A DNA stretch of 64,000 nucleotides from Pseudoramibacter alactolyticus ATCC 23263 (GCF_000185505.1 NZ_GL622359.1:1591971-1655970); one strand, 5' to 3'; positions 49,970 through 59,728 are shown, counted from the stretch's first letter. Notes: generated from the sequence alone by a model not told the origin. A program made the numbers and translations.

Positions 49970-51910
49970 TCATTGCATCAATTCACAAATGCGGTTGGAA
50001 AAAGCGACCGGATCTTCGATGGGCATCCCTTCGATGAGCAATGCCTGATCGTAAAGCAATTCCGCATAGGCTTTCAGACGCTCTTGATCGTCCGCGTCAA
50101 AGGCGTGCTTAAGCCCTTCGAATACTTTGTGGTCTCCGTTGATTTCGAGCACCTTCTGCGCTTTCATATTGGCGTCCGGCTGCTGCCCCAAGGCCTTCGC
50201 CTGTTCCGTCAGCACCTTTTCCATTTCGAGGGAAAGACCCTCGCTGGATGCAAAGCACACCGGATGGCTCTTAAGCCGGGCCGACAGGCGCACATCCGCG
50301 ACCTTATCGCCCAATGCTTCTTTAATGGCCGTCATCAAGTCTTTCGAAGCGTTAGTCTTTTCCTCGATGGCCTGTTTTTCATCGTCGCTCATTTCGATGC
50401 CGAGATCGTCTTCCGCTGTGGATTTAAAGGCTTTCCCGTCGTATTCCTGAAGCACCTTCAGCGCAAACTCATCCACCTCTTCGGTGCAGAAGAGCACCTC
50501 ATAGCCCCTATCCATGAGCATTTCGTTCTGGGGCATCTTCTTGATCTTATCGATGGATTCCCCGACCGCATAATAAATATATTGCTGATCGTCCTTCATC
50601 CGGTCAGCATATTCCTTAAAGGTCACGGGCTTGTCTTCCGTCGAGCTGTGGAACATCACCAGATCTTTAAGCTTATCCTTGTTGCTGCCAAACTGATCGT
50701 AGATGCCGAATTTCAGGCGCAGGCCGAAGTTCTTGAAAAATTTTTCGTAGCCTTCCCGGTCCTTGAGCTGCATATCCTTGAGCTCGGCGATGATTTTCTT
50801 TTCGAGACGCTGGGCGATGGCCTTCAGCTGGCGGTCCTGCTGGAGCATTTCCCGGGAAATGTTGAGCGACAGATCCTGAGAATCCACCAGGCCGTGCACA
50901 AATCCGAAGTAATCCGGCAGCAGATCCTCGCACTTGTCCATGATCAGCACGCCGGAGGAATAAAGCTGCAGGCCGCGCTTATAATCCTTGGCGTAAAAAT
51001 TATAGGGCACCCGGGACGGAATGAAGAGCAGCGCGTTATAGGACAGCAGCCCTTCCACGCTCGTGGTGATGATCTTCTGCGGATCCTCCCAGTCCAGGAA
51101 TTTATCCTTGTAGAACTGATTGTATTCTTCGGTGGTGACGTCCGATTTCTTGCGTTTCCAGATCGGCACCATCGAGTTGATGGTTTCATCTTCATGGGTC
51201 ACGTTGTACTGCGGTTCGTAATCCTCCTGCTGCTTTTCTTCCTCGGTGGCCTCGATCAGCTCCCGCTTTTCCACCTTCATCACGATGGGGTAGCGAATAT
51301 AATCCGAATACCGTTTGATCAAATCGCGCAGGCGCCATTCTTCCAGGTATTCGCCGTATTTTTCGTCGTCGGTGTCGTCCATCAGATACAAGGTGATGGT
51401 CGTCCCGACTTCCTCCTTTTCCGCCGGCTCGATGTCGTAGCCGTCGACCCCCTCCGATTCCCAGAGATAGGCCTGATCCGCGCCGTCGGCCCTGGTGAGC
51501 ACGGTGATCTTCTTACTGACCATGAATGCGGAATAAAAGCCCACGCCGAACTGCCCGATGATGTCCAGCGCGTCGGTGCCGTCCGCCTCGGCGTTTTCGG
51601 TTTTAAATTCAAAGCTGCCGCTCTGGGCGATTACCCCGAGGTTATCCTCCAGCTCGTCGGCCGTCATGCCGATGCCGTTGTCTGCGATGGTCAGCGTCCG
51701 GGCGTCTTTGTCCGGCGTCACGCGAATCGTGTAGTCATTGCGGTTTAAGCCCGTCTGTCCGGCGCTGCTCGCCTTAAAATAACGCTTATCGATGGCGTCG
51801 CTCGCGTTGGAAATGATTTCCCGCAGAAAAATCTCCTTGTTGGTGTAAATCGAATGGATCATCAGATCCAAAAGCCGTTTGGATTCCGCCTGAAATGCTT
51901 TTTTAGCCAT
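49970..51910 (-). CDS. htpG: Molecular chaperone HtpG (Hsp90 family)
   Basis: HtpG is an ATP-dependent cytoplasmic chaperone. The 646-residue protein starts AFQAESKRLLDLMIHSIYTN, and its N-terminal ATP-binding GHKL domain has the conserved EIISNASDAIDK, TIADNGIGM and IGQFGVGFYSAFMV motifs. The middle domain and the C-terminal dimerisation domain follow at normal length. The start was set at the ATG at 51910; a GTG 12 bases upstream is possible. A CIRCE element lies in front, so HrcA probably represses it. Confidence 0.95.
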   Translation of the reverse strand: MAKKAFQAESKRLLDLMIHSIYTNKEIFLREIISNASDAIDKRYFKASSAGQTGLNRNDYTIRVTPDKDARTLTIADNGIGMTADELEDNLGVIAQSGSFEFKTENAEADGTDALDIIGQFGVGFYSAFMVSKKITVLTRADGADQAYLWESEGVDGYDIEPAEKEEVGTTITLYLMDDTDDEKYGEYLEEWRLRDLIKRYSDYIRYPIVMKVEKRELIEATEEEKQQEDYEPQYNVTHEDETINSMVPIWKRKKSDVTTEEYNQFYKDKFLDWEDPQKIITTSVEGLLSYNALLFIPSRVPYNFYAKDYKRGLQLYSSGVLIMDKCEDLLPDYFGFVHGLVDSQDLSLNISREMLQQDRQLKAIAQRLEKKIIAELKDMQLKDREGYEKFFKNFGLRLKFGIYDQFGSNKDKLKDLVMFHSSTEDKPVTFKEYADRMKDDQQYIYYAVGESIDKIKKMPQNEMLMDRGYEVLFCTEEVDEFALKVLQEYDGKAFKSTAEDDLGIEMSDDEKQAIEEKTNASKDLMTAIKEALGDKVADVRLSARLKSHPVCFASSEGLSLEMEKVLTEQAKALGQQPDANMKAQKVLEINGDHKVFEGLKHAFDADDQERLKAYAELLYDQALLIEGMPIEDPVAFSNRICELMQ

Positions 51911-51963
51911 AGTCCCACTCACTTTCCTTTTATATTGATTTGACCGCCGACCATCTCAGCTTA

Positions 51964-51990
51964 TTAGCAATCTCTCTCTTTGAGTGCTAA
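51964..51990 (-). promoter_or_regulatory. CIRCE operator (HrcA-binding site) of htpG
   Basis: TTAGCAATC (51964-51972), a nine-base spacer and GAGTGCTAA (51982-51990) match CIRCE with one mismatch in the left arm. TATAAT (minus strand, 52000-51995) lies just upstream, with a weak -35 TTGCTT (52022-52017), so the operator covers the transcription start. Confidence 0.9.
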
Positions 51991-52195
51991 ACCCATTATA
52001 ACTATTCACCGCCAAAAAGCAATACGGATTGCCAATTTTTTCACCGATCACCCAATTTGTTTATCATTTTTTCAGCTTTTCAGCCGGCAGATTTTTTAAT
52101 GCCGCCCAACCGCCGGCTTCCAGTGCTATAATAATAAAAAAGCGCCGGATCAGGCACTTATTGCAAGAAGATCTTTTATGCGTAAGGAGGTTTTT

Positions 52196-52966
52196 ATGAA
52201 AATCGCGATTATTACCGGTGCATCCAGCGGTTTGGGACGGGCTTTTGTCCGCCGGCTGGGCCGGGACACCGCCCTCGACGCCATTTGGGCCATCGCCCGG
52301 AACGAAGCCAACCTGCACGCCCTTGCCGCCCTCTCGGCGGTGCCCGTACGGGCGCTCCCCATGGATTTGACGGATGCCGACGCCACTGCTCGGCTGACGG
52401 CCCTCCTCGCTGCCGAAAAACCAGTCGTCGACGTGCTGATCTGCGCGGCGGGCTTCGGCAAAATCGCCAAAACCGCCGAGCTTCTCCTCGCCGAGCAGAC
52501 CAATATGATCGATCTGAACTGCCGCGCCGCCGTCGCCGTCACCGCCGCCTGTCTGCCCTATGTGCGAAAAGGCAGCCGCATCCTCGAAATCTGCTCCACT
52601 GCGGCTTTCCAGCCCATGCCCCGCCTCGGCGTTTATGCCGCGTCCAAGGCTTTTCTGCAAAGCTACACCAAAACCCTGCACCACGAGCTGCTGTGCTCGG
52701 GCGTTCACGTCACCGCGGTCTGCCCCTACTGGATCAAGGACACGGGGTTCATCCCCCGGGCGCAGGGGGATGACCGTCACAGCTACGGACGTTTTTTCCT
52801 CGCCAGCCGCGCCGACACTATCGCCCGCTGGGCCCTCGTCGACAGCCGGCTGAATCTCTGGGTGTCCACCCCCGGACCGGTTTGCGCCATCCATCGGCTC
52901 ATCGCCAAGTTTGTACCCCACTTTATCATGGTGCCGTTGATGGAACTACTGCGCCACGTGATTTAA
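52196..52966 (+). CDS. Short-chain dehydrogenase/reductase
   Basis: This 256-residue SDR protein has the cofactor motif TGASSGLGRAFV (about 8-19), AAGFGKIAK in place of the NAG motif, and the catalytic VYAASKAFLQSY with tyrosine and lysine. The C-terminal half has a hydrophobic end FVPHFIMVPLMELLRHVI, as in membrane-associated SDRs. The substrate is unknown. The start was set at the ATG at 52196 after AAGGAGG. Its last four bases overlap the end of the converging HD-domain gene. Confidence 0.88.
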   Translation: MKIAIITGASSGLGRAFVRRLGRDTALDAIWAIARNEANLHALAALSAVPVRALPMDLTDADATARLTALLAAEKPVVDVLICAAGFGKIAKTAELLLAEQTNMIDLNCRAAVAVTAACLPYVRKGSRILEICSTAAFQPMPRLGVYAASKAFLQSYTKTLHHELLCSGVHVTAVCPYWIKDTGFIPRAQGDDRHSYGRFFLASRADTIARWALVDSRLNLWVSTPGPVCAIHRLIAKFVPHFIMVPLMELLRHVI

Positions 52967-53589
52967 CGGGTGGGCTTCCGGTCATCGATAATGCTGCCGT
53001 CCGCCACATGCGGCGCAATCATCGTCGCGTAGCAGTAATCCCAAAGAACCTGCGAACCTTCCGCGACTCGGGCGTTGCGCGCCATGATTTGGGAGCGCTT
53101 CACACCCCGGCGACGCCAGCTTTTTCCGGCCACCGCATGGTTGAGCAGTGTTGGCTGCAGGCAGTCCAGAGTGTGAGCAAATTTGGCTTCCGGCGTCTCC
53201 CCCGCTTCAAATTCTTCCCACAGGCCGCGCAGCTGGATTCCTTGATCCGGCGGCAGCATCGCAAAAAGCCGGTCGGCTGCCGCCCGTTCCCGGGCCGCCT
53301 GGGTCCTCTTGGCCGCCTCGTCGTAAGCATAGGTATCTCCGGCGTCGATTTCCACCAGATCGTGACAGAGCACCATGGCCATGGTCCGCGTCACATCAAT
53401 CGCCTCTTCGGCATATTCGCTCAGCACCAGCACCATCATGGCCAGATGCCAGGCATGCTCCGCATCGGTTTCCCGACGGGAATCATCCGCGAGCCAGGTT
53501 TGACGCCGAATTGCCTTTTCCCGGTCGATGGCCAATACAAAATCCATCTGTTGCTGCAGGCGGTTGGTGATTTGTTTCGTCTTTTCCAT
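52963..53589 (-). CDS. HD-domain hydrolase (YfbR/HDDC2-like nucleotidase)
   Basis: This 208-residue metal-dependent phosphohydrolase shows the HD ligands: His in AEHAWHLAMM, His-Asp in LCHDLVEIDAGD and a further aspartate in HTLDCLQPTLLNH. The same pattern occurs in 5'-deoxynucleotidases. The nucleotide substrate is inferred from the family only. The start was set at the ATG at 53589 after GGGAG. Confidence 0.82.
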   Translation of the reverse strand: MEKTKQITNRLQQQMDFVLAIDREKAIRRQTWLADDSRRETDAEHAWHLAMMVLVLSEYAEEAIDVTRTMAMVLCHDLVEIDAGDTYAYDEAAKRTQAARERAAADRLFAMLPPDQGIQLRGLWEEFEAGETPEAKFAHTLDCLQPTLLNHAVAGKSWRRRGVKRSQIMARNARVAEGSQVLWDYCYATMIAPHVADGSIIDDRKPTR

Positions 53590-53632
53590 TTTTTTCTCCC
53601 AATTAAACGATCCTTTTATCATCTTCAGACAT

Positions 53633-53676
53633 AAAAAAATTCTGTTTTCGGCAGGCTTTGCTGCTGAAAACAGAAT
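53633..53676 (-). terminator. Terminator of the amino acid ABC operon
   Basis: ATTCTGTTTTCGGCAG (53639-53654) pairs, with one mismatch, with CTGCTGAAAACAGAAT (53661-53676), and an A-tract to the left gives U residues on the minus strand. Confidence 0.85.
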
Positions 53677-53697
53677 ATTAACGGCGCACCATGCACG

Positions 53698-54426
53698 TTA
53701 GAGAACCATATTCAGGAAATTTTGTGTTCTTTCGTTCTGCGGATTCCCAAAAACATCTTCCGGTTTGCCTTCTTCCACAATCACGCCCCCGTCAATAAAG
53801 ATCACGCGGTCCGCCACTTCGCGAGCAAAACCCATCTCGTGGGTCACAACGACCATTGTCATCCCCTCCTGGGCGAGCTTTTTCATCACATTAAGCACTT
53901 CGCCGACCATTTCCGGATCAAGGGCTGAAGTCGGTTCGTCAAAGAGCATCACATCCGGATTCATGGCCAGTGCCCGGGCAATGGCCACACGCTGCTGCTG
54001 TCCGCCGGACAGTTGCTTCGGATAGGCATCGGCCTTGTCGAGCATTCCAACGCGTTCGAGCAGTTTTTCCGCCGTCTTGTCGGCCTCTTCCTGATTCATG
54101 AGTTTTAAAGAAACCGGCGCAAAGGTGACGTTCTTTTTAACCGTCATAAACGGAAAAAGATTGAACTGCTGGAAGACCATGCCGATATTGCGTCTGGCCT
54201 TGTTGATATCCACCTGCGGGTTGGTGATTTCCTGTTCGTCCACGACAATGGTACCGCCGGTCGCATCTTCCAGCGCGTTGATGCAGCGCAGCATGGTGCT
54301 CTTTCCGGAGCCGGAAGGGCCGATCACACAGACCACTTCACCCTCTTCCACCGTCATATCGATATTTTTAAGCACCTCCAGATCGTCAAAATGCTTCTTC
54401 AGATTTTTAATTTCAATCTTAGCCAT
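53698..54426 (-). CDS. glnQ: Polar amino acid ABC transporter ATPase
   Basis: This 242-residue ATPase energises the importer: Walker [11 protein letters not shown]-loop [11 protein letters not shown], signature [15 protein letters not shown] and Walker [15 protein letters not shown]. The order and sequence fit the GlnQ/HisP group. It overlaps the permease gene by 8 bases. Glutamine or another polar amino acid is the likely cargo. Confidence 0.93.
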   Translation of the reverse strand: MAKIEIKNLKKHFDDLEVLKNIDMTVEEGEVVCVIGPSGSGKSTMLRCINALEDATGGTIVVDEQEITNPQVDINKARRNIGMVFQQFNLFPFMTVKKNVTFAPVSLKLMNQEEADKTAEKLLERVGMLDKADAYPKQLSGGQQQRVAIARALAMNPDVMLFDEPTSALDPEMVGEVLNVMKKLAQEGMTMVVVTHEMGFAREVADRVIFIDGGVIVEEGKPEDVFGNPQNERTQNFLNMVL

Positions 54427-55084
54427 TCTGCAACCTCTTTTCGATGCGCTTGGAAACCCAAGACAAAATCATAATGATGATGAAATACATGATGCCGACG
54501 ATCAGCCACATTCTGAAGGATTCTAAATTATTGGCAATGATCAGTTTCCCGACTTGCGTCAATTCCGCCATCCCGATAACCGAAAGGATCGAGCTGTCCT
54601 TTAAAGTGATAATGCACTGATTCACAATGGCCGGAATCATCGTGCGGATTGCCTGGGGCAAAATGACTTTGCGCATGGCCATCCCATGGGGCAGGCCGAG
54701 GCTTCTGGCTGCTTCCATCTGACCTTTATCGACCGACTGGATTCCACCGCGAAAAATTTCCGCCAGATAGGCACCTGCATTGAGCGTCAGAGTAATCACC
54801 CCTGCTGTCATGGGCTCCATGCGCATATTGAGCGCACTGGTCACCCCAAAATAAATAAAAAACGCCTGAACGATAATTGGCGTTCCCCGAATAATATCAA
54901 CATACACACGCGCAATCGCCCGCGACACTTTGTTTCTCGAGACTGACAGAAGTCCAAAGAGCAACCCCACTACCGCCGCCAAAACGAGCGATAGCAGGGT
55001 TGATTCTAACGTGACTGCCAAACCTTGCAAGAGTCGGGGGAATGTCTGTGCGAGCAACTCAGTAAAACTCACATTGACCTCCAT
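54419..55084 (-). CDS. Polar amino acid ABC transporter permease
   Basis: This 221-residue HisM/GlnP-type membrane protein has the start [20 protein letters not shown], the [14 protein letters not shown] segment and the coupling loop [22 protein letters not shown] (EAA motif). Five transmembrane helices are expected. A homodimer probably forms the channel because only one permease gene is present. It is 34 bases after the binding protein gene. Confidence 0.93.
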   Translation of the reverse strand: MEVNVSFTELLAQTFPRLLQGLAVTLESTLLSLVLAAVVGLLFGLLSVSRNKVSRAIARVYVDIIRGTPIIVQAFFIYFGVTSALNMRMEPMTAGVITLTLNAGAYLAEIFRGGIQSVDKGQMEAARSLGLPHGMAMRKVILPQAIRTMIPAIVNQCIITLKDSSILSVIGMAELTQVGKLIIANNLESFRMWLIVGIMYFIIIMILSWVSKRIEKRLQNG

Positions 55085-55118
55085 AGCTCATCCATTGTTT
55101 GAATCCAAACGATGAGGT

Positions 55119-55898
55119 TTATTTTTTCTTAACGTATTTATTCACAATTTTATCGTATTCACCGCTGTCTTTCAAGTTTTTCAAACCCTTGTTAAATTTC
55201 TTAAGCAGTTCTGCATTTTTGCCTTTATGAACAGCGAAACCATAGGAATTGCCCGCCTGCAGTTTGCCGACCAGCTTTAAAGGCTGACCCTTGGCAATCG
55301 CATAGCCCAAAACCGGATAATCTTCGAAACAAGCCGCGGAATTGCCGGATTTAACATCCTCGTACATATTCGCGGAGTCTTCAAATGTTTTGATGGAATA
55401 GCCATATTTGGCTTTGTTTTCGTTGGCAAAAGTGGCGCCCTCTGTTCCCGTCTTAACCGCGACCGTTTTGCCCTTCAGATCGCTGTAATCTTTAATGGCA
55501 GTGTTGTTGGCTTTAACCGCCATGCCAACCCCGGAATCAAAATAGGGGTCAGAGAAATCAAATTTCTTTTTACGCTCTGAGGTAATGCTCATCCCGGCAA
55601 TAACCGCATCGCTCTGATCTGATTCGAGAGACTGCACCGCTGCATTAAAGCCCAGCGCCTTCACGGTGTAATCGAAGTGCTGATCCTTCGCAATGGCCTT
55701 TAACAAATCCATGTCAATCCCGACGCGCTTCCCATTTTTGTCTTCAAATTCGAAGGGAGCAAAAGTGGTGTCTGTCGCAATGATATACTTCTTGTCTGAA
55801 CTGCCGGATGAAGAGTTACCGGAACCACAAGCGGTAAACGCCATGACCATTGCCAATGCCATGGCGATAACCAAACCAAATTTTAATCCTTTTTTCAT
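55119..55898 (-). CDS. Amino acid ABC transporter substrate-binding lipoprotein
   Basis: This 259-residue protein starts with a signal peptide and lipobox (VMAFTACGSG), so it is anchored by its first cysteine. The rest is a type II periplasmic-binding-protein fold: YIIATDTTFAPFEFEDKNGK, DMDLLKAIAKD, GMSITSERKKKFDFSDPY and VAVKTGTEGATFA, as in glutamine- and other polar amino acid-binding proteins (GlnH group). The start was set at ATG 55898 after GGAGGATC. It leads the operon. Confidence 0.92.
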   Translation of the reverse strand: MKKGLKFGLVIAMALAMVMAFTACGSGNSSSGSSDKKYIIATDTTFAPFEFEDKNGKRVGIDMDLLKAIAKDQHFDYTVKALGFNAAVQSLESDQSDAVIAGMSITSERKKKFDFSDPYFDSGVGMAVKANNTAIKDYSDLKGKTVAVKTGTEGATFANENKAKYGYSIKTFEDSANMYEDVKSGNSAACFEDYPVLGYAIAKGQPLKLVGKLQAGNSYGFAVHKGKNAELLKKFNKGLKNLKDSGEYDKIVNKYVKKK

Positions 55899-55939
55899 TA
55901 CTTGATCCTCCAAATACTCACATGCATAAATTTTTTATT

Positions 55940-55968
55940 ATTTTACCATTTATTAAGATTGGGTGCAA
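55940..55968 (-). promoter_or_regulatory. Promoter of the amino acid ABC operon
   Basis: On the minus strand TTGCAC (55968-55963), 17 bases, TAAAAT (55945-55940), about 45 bases before the start codon. Confidence 0.65.
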
Positions 55969-56220
55969 ATTAATTCATTAAAAATCAGGTGACGATTTTC
56001 CTATGGCCATCCTTTTCGATCCCTCTAATTTATAGATAAAATTTGGAATAAAGACAGGATATTTTTTCATATTCATTCTTTTTTCTGAATATTTTTCCGC
56101 TTCTCTACAATTTTCAAACGAGATTTTTTCATCGATTCTCCCGCTTTGCTTCAAGCGTCGTTTCGGCATTTTACATTTTCTCTTGCATGTTTTGATTTAG
56201 CTTTAAAAAATGCATAAAAA

Positions 56221-56269
56221 TTGACAGCTTTTTGAGAATCCGATATAATAATTCCAATATTGTATACAA
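56221..56269 (+). promoter_or_regulatory. Consensus promoter and palindromic operator of citZ
   Basis: TTGACA (56221-56226), 17 bases and TATAAT (56244-56249) match the consensus completely. The perfect palindrome TTGTATACAA (56260-56269) lies over the first transcribed bases, as a repressor site would. Its symmetry fits GntR-type regulators. No such regulator gene is in the window. The rest of the 55969-56220 stretch is A/T-rich without a gene I can support. Confidence 0.8.
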
Positions 56270-56362
56270 CCTCTACAAATCGTTTGTTCAACATCTTCTT
56301 TCTGTTAACCTGGGTCAAAATTTTGATCAATTTGCACGGCTTGTATCAACGAGGAGAAAATT

Positions 56363-57724
56363 ATGATGCATCCCCACCCGATTATCGAATATACCAAACA
56401 CTACGCTGATATCTGCAAAAACAAAGACCAGATCCCAGAAGAACGCTTTCAGGAATACCATGTCAATCGCGGATTAAGAGACCAAAAGGGAAACGGTGTG
56501 CTCGTCGGGCTCACCAATATCTCCCGCGTCGATGGTTTTGATATAACCGACGGCAAGCGCGTCCCCTGCGAGGGGAAACTTTGGTACCGCGGTTACAATG
56601 CCATCGAGCTCATCAAGGGCCTCGGTGACAGCCGCTACGGCTTCGAAGAGGCCGCCTATCTTTTGCTCTTCGGCGATTTGCCCAACGCCGAACAATTGCG
56701 CACATTCAACGAAATGCTCGTCGACGTGCGCACCCTGCCCAGCAACTTTGCCCGCGATATCATCATGAAAGCGCCTTCCAGGGATCTGATGAATTCCATC
56801 ACCCGCAGCGTGCTGACCCTCGCCTCCTACGATCCCTGGATCGGCGATCCGAGCCTCGGCAATGTGCTGCGTCAATGCATGGCACTCATCAGCGCCTTCC
56901 CCATGCTTGCAGTTTACGGCTACCACGCCTACAATCACTATATCAATGATGGCAGCCTCTATATCCACCGGCCGCGGCCCGAGCTTTCCACCGCGGAAAA
57001 CCTGCTGATGATGCTGCGCCCGGACAAGCAATACACCGAGCTCGAAGCCCATGTGCTCGATATCGCACTGATCCTCCACATGGAACATGGCGGCGGGAAC
57101 AATTCTACCTTTACCACCCGGGCTGTCACCTCGGCCGGCTCCGATACGTATTCCGTCGTTGCCGCGGCCCTCAGCTCCCTAAAGGGCTCCAAGCATGGCG
57201 GCGCCAACCTGAAAGTGGTCGAAATGATGCGCGACTTGAAGACCAATGTCGGCGATATCACCGACAAGGAAGCCGTCGAGACCTACCTGCGCAAGCTTTT
57301 AGCCGGAGAAGCCTTCGACCGCAAGGGCCTGATCTACGGGATGGGGCACGCGGTGTATTCCCTTTCCGATCCCCGGGCAGTTGTCTTTAAAGACTTTGTC
57401 GAAAAGCTGGCTCACGCCAAGGGGCGCGATGAGGATTACGCCCTCTATGCCACCATTGCTGAAACCGCTCCCCGGCTCATCGCCGAAAAACGCAAAATCT
57501 ATAAGGGCGTTTGTTTGAACGTCGATTTTTACAGCGGTTTTGTGTACAGCATGCTCGGCATTCCCATCGAGCTTTACACGCCGATTTTTGCCATCGCGCG
57601 CATCGTCGGCTGGAGCGCCCACCGCCTTGAAGAGCTCATCAATGCGGACAAGATCATGCGCCCGGCTTATCGCAGCGTGATGGCCGGCCCCCGGGACTAT
57701 ATCCCGCTGGCCAAGCGCCAATAA
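56363..57724 (+). CDS. citZ: Citrate synthase
   Basis: Citrate synthase condenses acetyl-CoA with oxaloacetate. The 453-residue protein is longer than the 370-residue Bacillus CitZ and resembles the longer clostridial form. Catalytic histidines are in LHMEHGGGNNSTF and GSKHGGANLKV, and the aspartate is in NVDFYSGFVYSM. The N-terminal 90 residues include the YRGYNAIELI segment. In anaerobes this enzyme serves glutamate synthesis. The ATG at 56363 follows GAGGAGAAAATT. A Re-type citrate synthase is a different family, so this is the Si type. Confidence 0.94.
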   Translation: MMHPHPIIEYTKHYADICKNKDQIPEERFQEYHVNRGLRDQKGNGVLVGLTNISRVDGFDITDGKRVPCEGKLWYRGYNAIELIKGLGDSRYGFEEAAYLLLFGDLPNAEQLRTFNEMLVDVRTLPSNFARDIIMKAPSRDLMNSITRSVLTLASYDPWIGDPSLGNVLRQCMALISAFPMLAVYGYHAYNHYINDGSLYIHRPRPELSTAENLLMMLRPDKQYTELEAHVLDIALILHMEHGGGNNSTFTTRAVTSAGSDTYSVVAAALSSLKGSKHGGANLKVVEMMRDLKTNVGDITDKEAVETYLRKLLAGEAFDRKGLIYGMGHAVYSLSDPRAVVFKDFVEKLAHAKGRDEDYALYATIAETAPRLIAEKRKIYKGVCLNVDFYSGFVYSMLGIPIELYTPIFAIARIVGWSAHRLEELINADKIMRPAYRSVMAGPRDYIPLAKRQ

Positions 57725-57922
57725 CGCCGCCTTGATATTCTGAAAAGCTTTGATTTTTAAAAGCTCTTCATCTTTCTTCACTTTTATGGTACATTGAAAG
57801 TATCAAAGCGACATTGTGTCGCTCTGCCGTTTATTTTATATTGTTTATGATATTGCCGCGTTTCCGGCTGCTGAACCCAAAACCGCGCCTCTGACCCGGA
57901 AAGGCAAATAGGAGGTCTCATC

Positions 57923-58243
57923 ATGGCAAGAAAATCATCCAAAAAAGACGCCGCTGTCAAAGCTAAGCCGGCTACAACGCCCAAAACAACCGTTGCTGCC
58001 AAAACTGCACCCGCGAAGAAAAAACCCGCCAAGCGCAGCGGCTACAAAAGCGAAGTCATCATTCAGCGGACCAGCTTCGAAGCCAGCGTCTCTGAACTGG
58101 TGGATCACGTCAAGGAAATCTGGACAAAGGACATGGGCAACCTGGTGCGCGATCTGACCGACATCAAGATTTATGTCAACGCGGACGAAGCCGTCGCCTA
58201 CTATGTGATCAACGGCGACATCAACGGCAAGTTTTCTCTTTGA
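57923..58243 (+). CDS. DUF6465 family small protein
   Basis: This 106-residue protein has a long alanine-lysine-proline-rich N-terminus (KPATTPKTTVAAKTAPAKKK), like the basic tails of nucleoid-associated proteins, and a C-terminal ~60-residue domain with SELVDHVKEIWTKDMG and YVNADEAVAYYVINGDI. The latter fits the DUF6465 family of Firmicutes. Function is unknown. AGGAGGTCTCATC precedes the ATG. It sits 200 bases after citZ with its own terminator. Confidence 0.75.
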   Translation: MARKSSKKDAAVKAKPATTPKTTVAAKTAPAKKKPAKRSGYKSEVIIQRTSFEASVSELVDHVKEIWTKDMGNLVRDLTDIKIYVNADEAVAYYVINGDINGKFSL

Positions 58244-58253
58244 TCCAACGACG

Positions 58254-58280
58254 GAGCCGCTCGCGCGCGGCTCTTTTTTT
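58254..58280 (+). terminator. Terminator of the DUF6465 gene
   Basis: GAGCCGC (58254-58260) and GCGGCTC (58267-58273) with a six-base loop and a T-tract. Confidence 0.9.
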
Positions 58281-58319
58281 GTCCCCAGATCCGGAGTCTG
58301 CTCTCCTGCGAATCCATCG

Positions 58320-58358
58320 TTGCATTTTGACAATCCTCTTGATAAAATGTGATTGTCA
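58320..58358 (+). promoter_or_regulatory. Promoter of glyA with a perfect 8-base inverted repeat
   Basis: TTGCAT (58320-58325), 17 bases and TAAAAT (58343-58348) form a likely promoter. TGACAATC (58328-58335) and GATTGTCA (58351-58358), separated by 15 bases, flank the -10 box exactly and are a likely operator. A leader hairpin AGGCTGC/GCAGCCT (58377-58395) follows. Confidence 0.6.
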
Positions 58359-58427
58359 TGCCCATCGTTCATTTTCAGGCTGCGATGTGCAGCCTTCGTA
58401 TATCTTTAATTTATTTTAGGAGGGTTC

Positions 58428-59672
58428 ATGAGATATCAACACGTCAAAGCCACTGATCCGGCTATCTACGATTTGATGGTGAAAGAGCTGCGCCGTCAGC
58501 AAAACCATCTGGAGCTCATCGCGTCGGAAAACTTTGTCTCCGAATCGGTACTGGACTGCATGGGCAGCCATTTAACCAACAAATACGCCGAAGGTTTGCC
58601 GGGCAAACGCTATTACGGTGGCTGCGAATTTGTGGACGATGTCGAGCGGCTGGCCATCAACCGAGCCTGTGAACTTTTTGGTGCCGAACACGCCAATGTA
58701 CAGCCCCATTCCGGTGCTCAGGCCAACACCGCGGTTTATGTCGCCCTGCTCAAGCCCGGCGACACGGTGCTCGGCATGTCCTTGGATCAAGGCGGTCACC
58801 TGACCCATGGCTCCAAGGTCAACCTGTCGGGCAAACTTTACAATTTTATCCCCTACGGCGTCGCCCCGGAAACGGAATTGATCGACTACGATGCCATCGA
58901 AAGGCTCATCGCCGAACATCAGCCTAAACTCCTCGTGGCCGGGGCTTCAGCCTATCCCCGCACCATCGACTTCGAACGCATCGGTAGGCTCTGTCACGAT
59001 GCCGGCGTGATCTTCATGGTAGACATGGCCCACATTGCCGGGCTGGTCGCCGCCGGCGAGCACGTCTCTCCGGTTCCCTGCGCCGATATCGTCACCACCA
59101 CGACCCACAAAACTCTGCGCGGCCCCCGCGGCGGGCTCATCCTTTGCAAAAAAGAATACGCCGCCGCTATCGACAAGGCCGTTTTCCCCGGCACCCAGGG
59201 TGGCCCGTTGATGCACACCATCGCCGGCAAGGCCGTCTGTTTTAAAGAAGCCATGAGCGACGGCTTCAAAGCCTATCAGAAACAGATCGTCGCCAACGCC
59301 AAAACCCTGGCCGGGGCGCTCACCGCCAAGGGCTTTCGCATCGTCTCCGGCGGCACCGACAATCACCTGATGCTCGTCGATGTTTCCGCCGTCGGCATGA
59401 CCGGCAAAGACGCTGACGACGTGCTCGGCGCCGTGAATATCACCGCCAATAAAAACACCATTCCTTTCGACAAACAAAAACCGGCCATTGCCAGCGGCGT
59501 CCGCGTCGGCACCCCCGCCGTCACCACCCGAGGCTTGGTCGAAGCCGATATGCAGATCATCGCCGACGCCTTTGAAGACGCGCTGATCAAAAAAGATCCC
59601 GATGCCGCCCGCGCCAAAGTCAAAACCCTGACCGACCGGTACCCGCTGTATCCCGATATGATCGCCGACTGA
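58428..59672 (+). CDS. glyA: Serine hydroxymethyltransferase
   Basis: GlyA converts serine and tetrahydrofolate to glycine and methylene-tetrahydrofolate, feeding one-carbon metabolism. The 414-residue PLP enzyme has [49 protein letters not shown] and the PLP lysine Lys228 in [18 protein letters not shown]. Glycine is also made for purines and corrinoid pathways in acetogens. AGGAGGGTTC precedes the ATG. Confidence 0.96.
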   Translation: MRYQHVKATDPAIYDLMVKELRRQQNHLELIASENFVSESVLDCMGSHLTNKYAEGLPGKRYYGGCEFVDDVERLAINRACELFGAEHANVQPHSGAQANTAVYVALLKPGDTVLGMSLDQGGHLTHGSKVNLSGKLYNFIPYGVAPETELIDYDAIERLIAEHQPKLLVAGASAYPRTIDFERIGRLCHDAGVIFMVDMAHIAGLVAAGEHVSPVPCADIVTTTTHKTLRGPRGGLILCKKEYAAAIDKAVFPGTQGGPLMHTIAGKAVCFKEAMSDGFKAYQKQIVANAKTLAGALTAKGFRIVSGGTDNHLMLVDVSAVGMTGKDADDVLGAVNITANKNTIPFDKQKPAIASGVRVGTPAVTTRGLVEADMQIIADAFEDALIKKDPDAARAKVKTLTDRYPLYPDMIAD

Positions 59673-59690
59673 CGGCAGCGGATATTTTTT

Positions 59691-59716
59691 AAGCGCAGTG
59701 GCAACACTGCGCTTTT
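59691..59716 (+). terminator. Terminator between glyA and hflX
   Basis: AAGCGCAGTG (59691-59700) and CACTGCGCTT (59705-59714) around GCAA; the T-tract is short (four bases), so read-through is possible. Confidence 0.75.
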
Positions 59717-59728
59717 GTACAGCTGCTT

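Noticed and set aside
55978..56169. Minus-strand frame of 63 codons between the amino acid ABC operon and citZ
   Set aside because: It is Lys, Arg and Ile rich as expected from A/T-rich intergenic DNA, with only a weak possible ribosome binding site and no terminator. It could be a small gene but the support is too thin.
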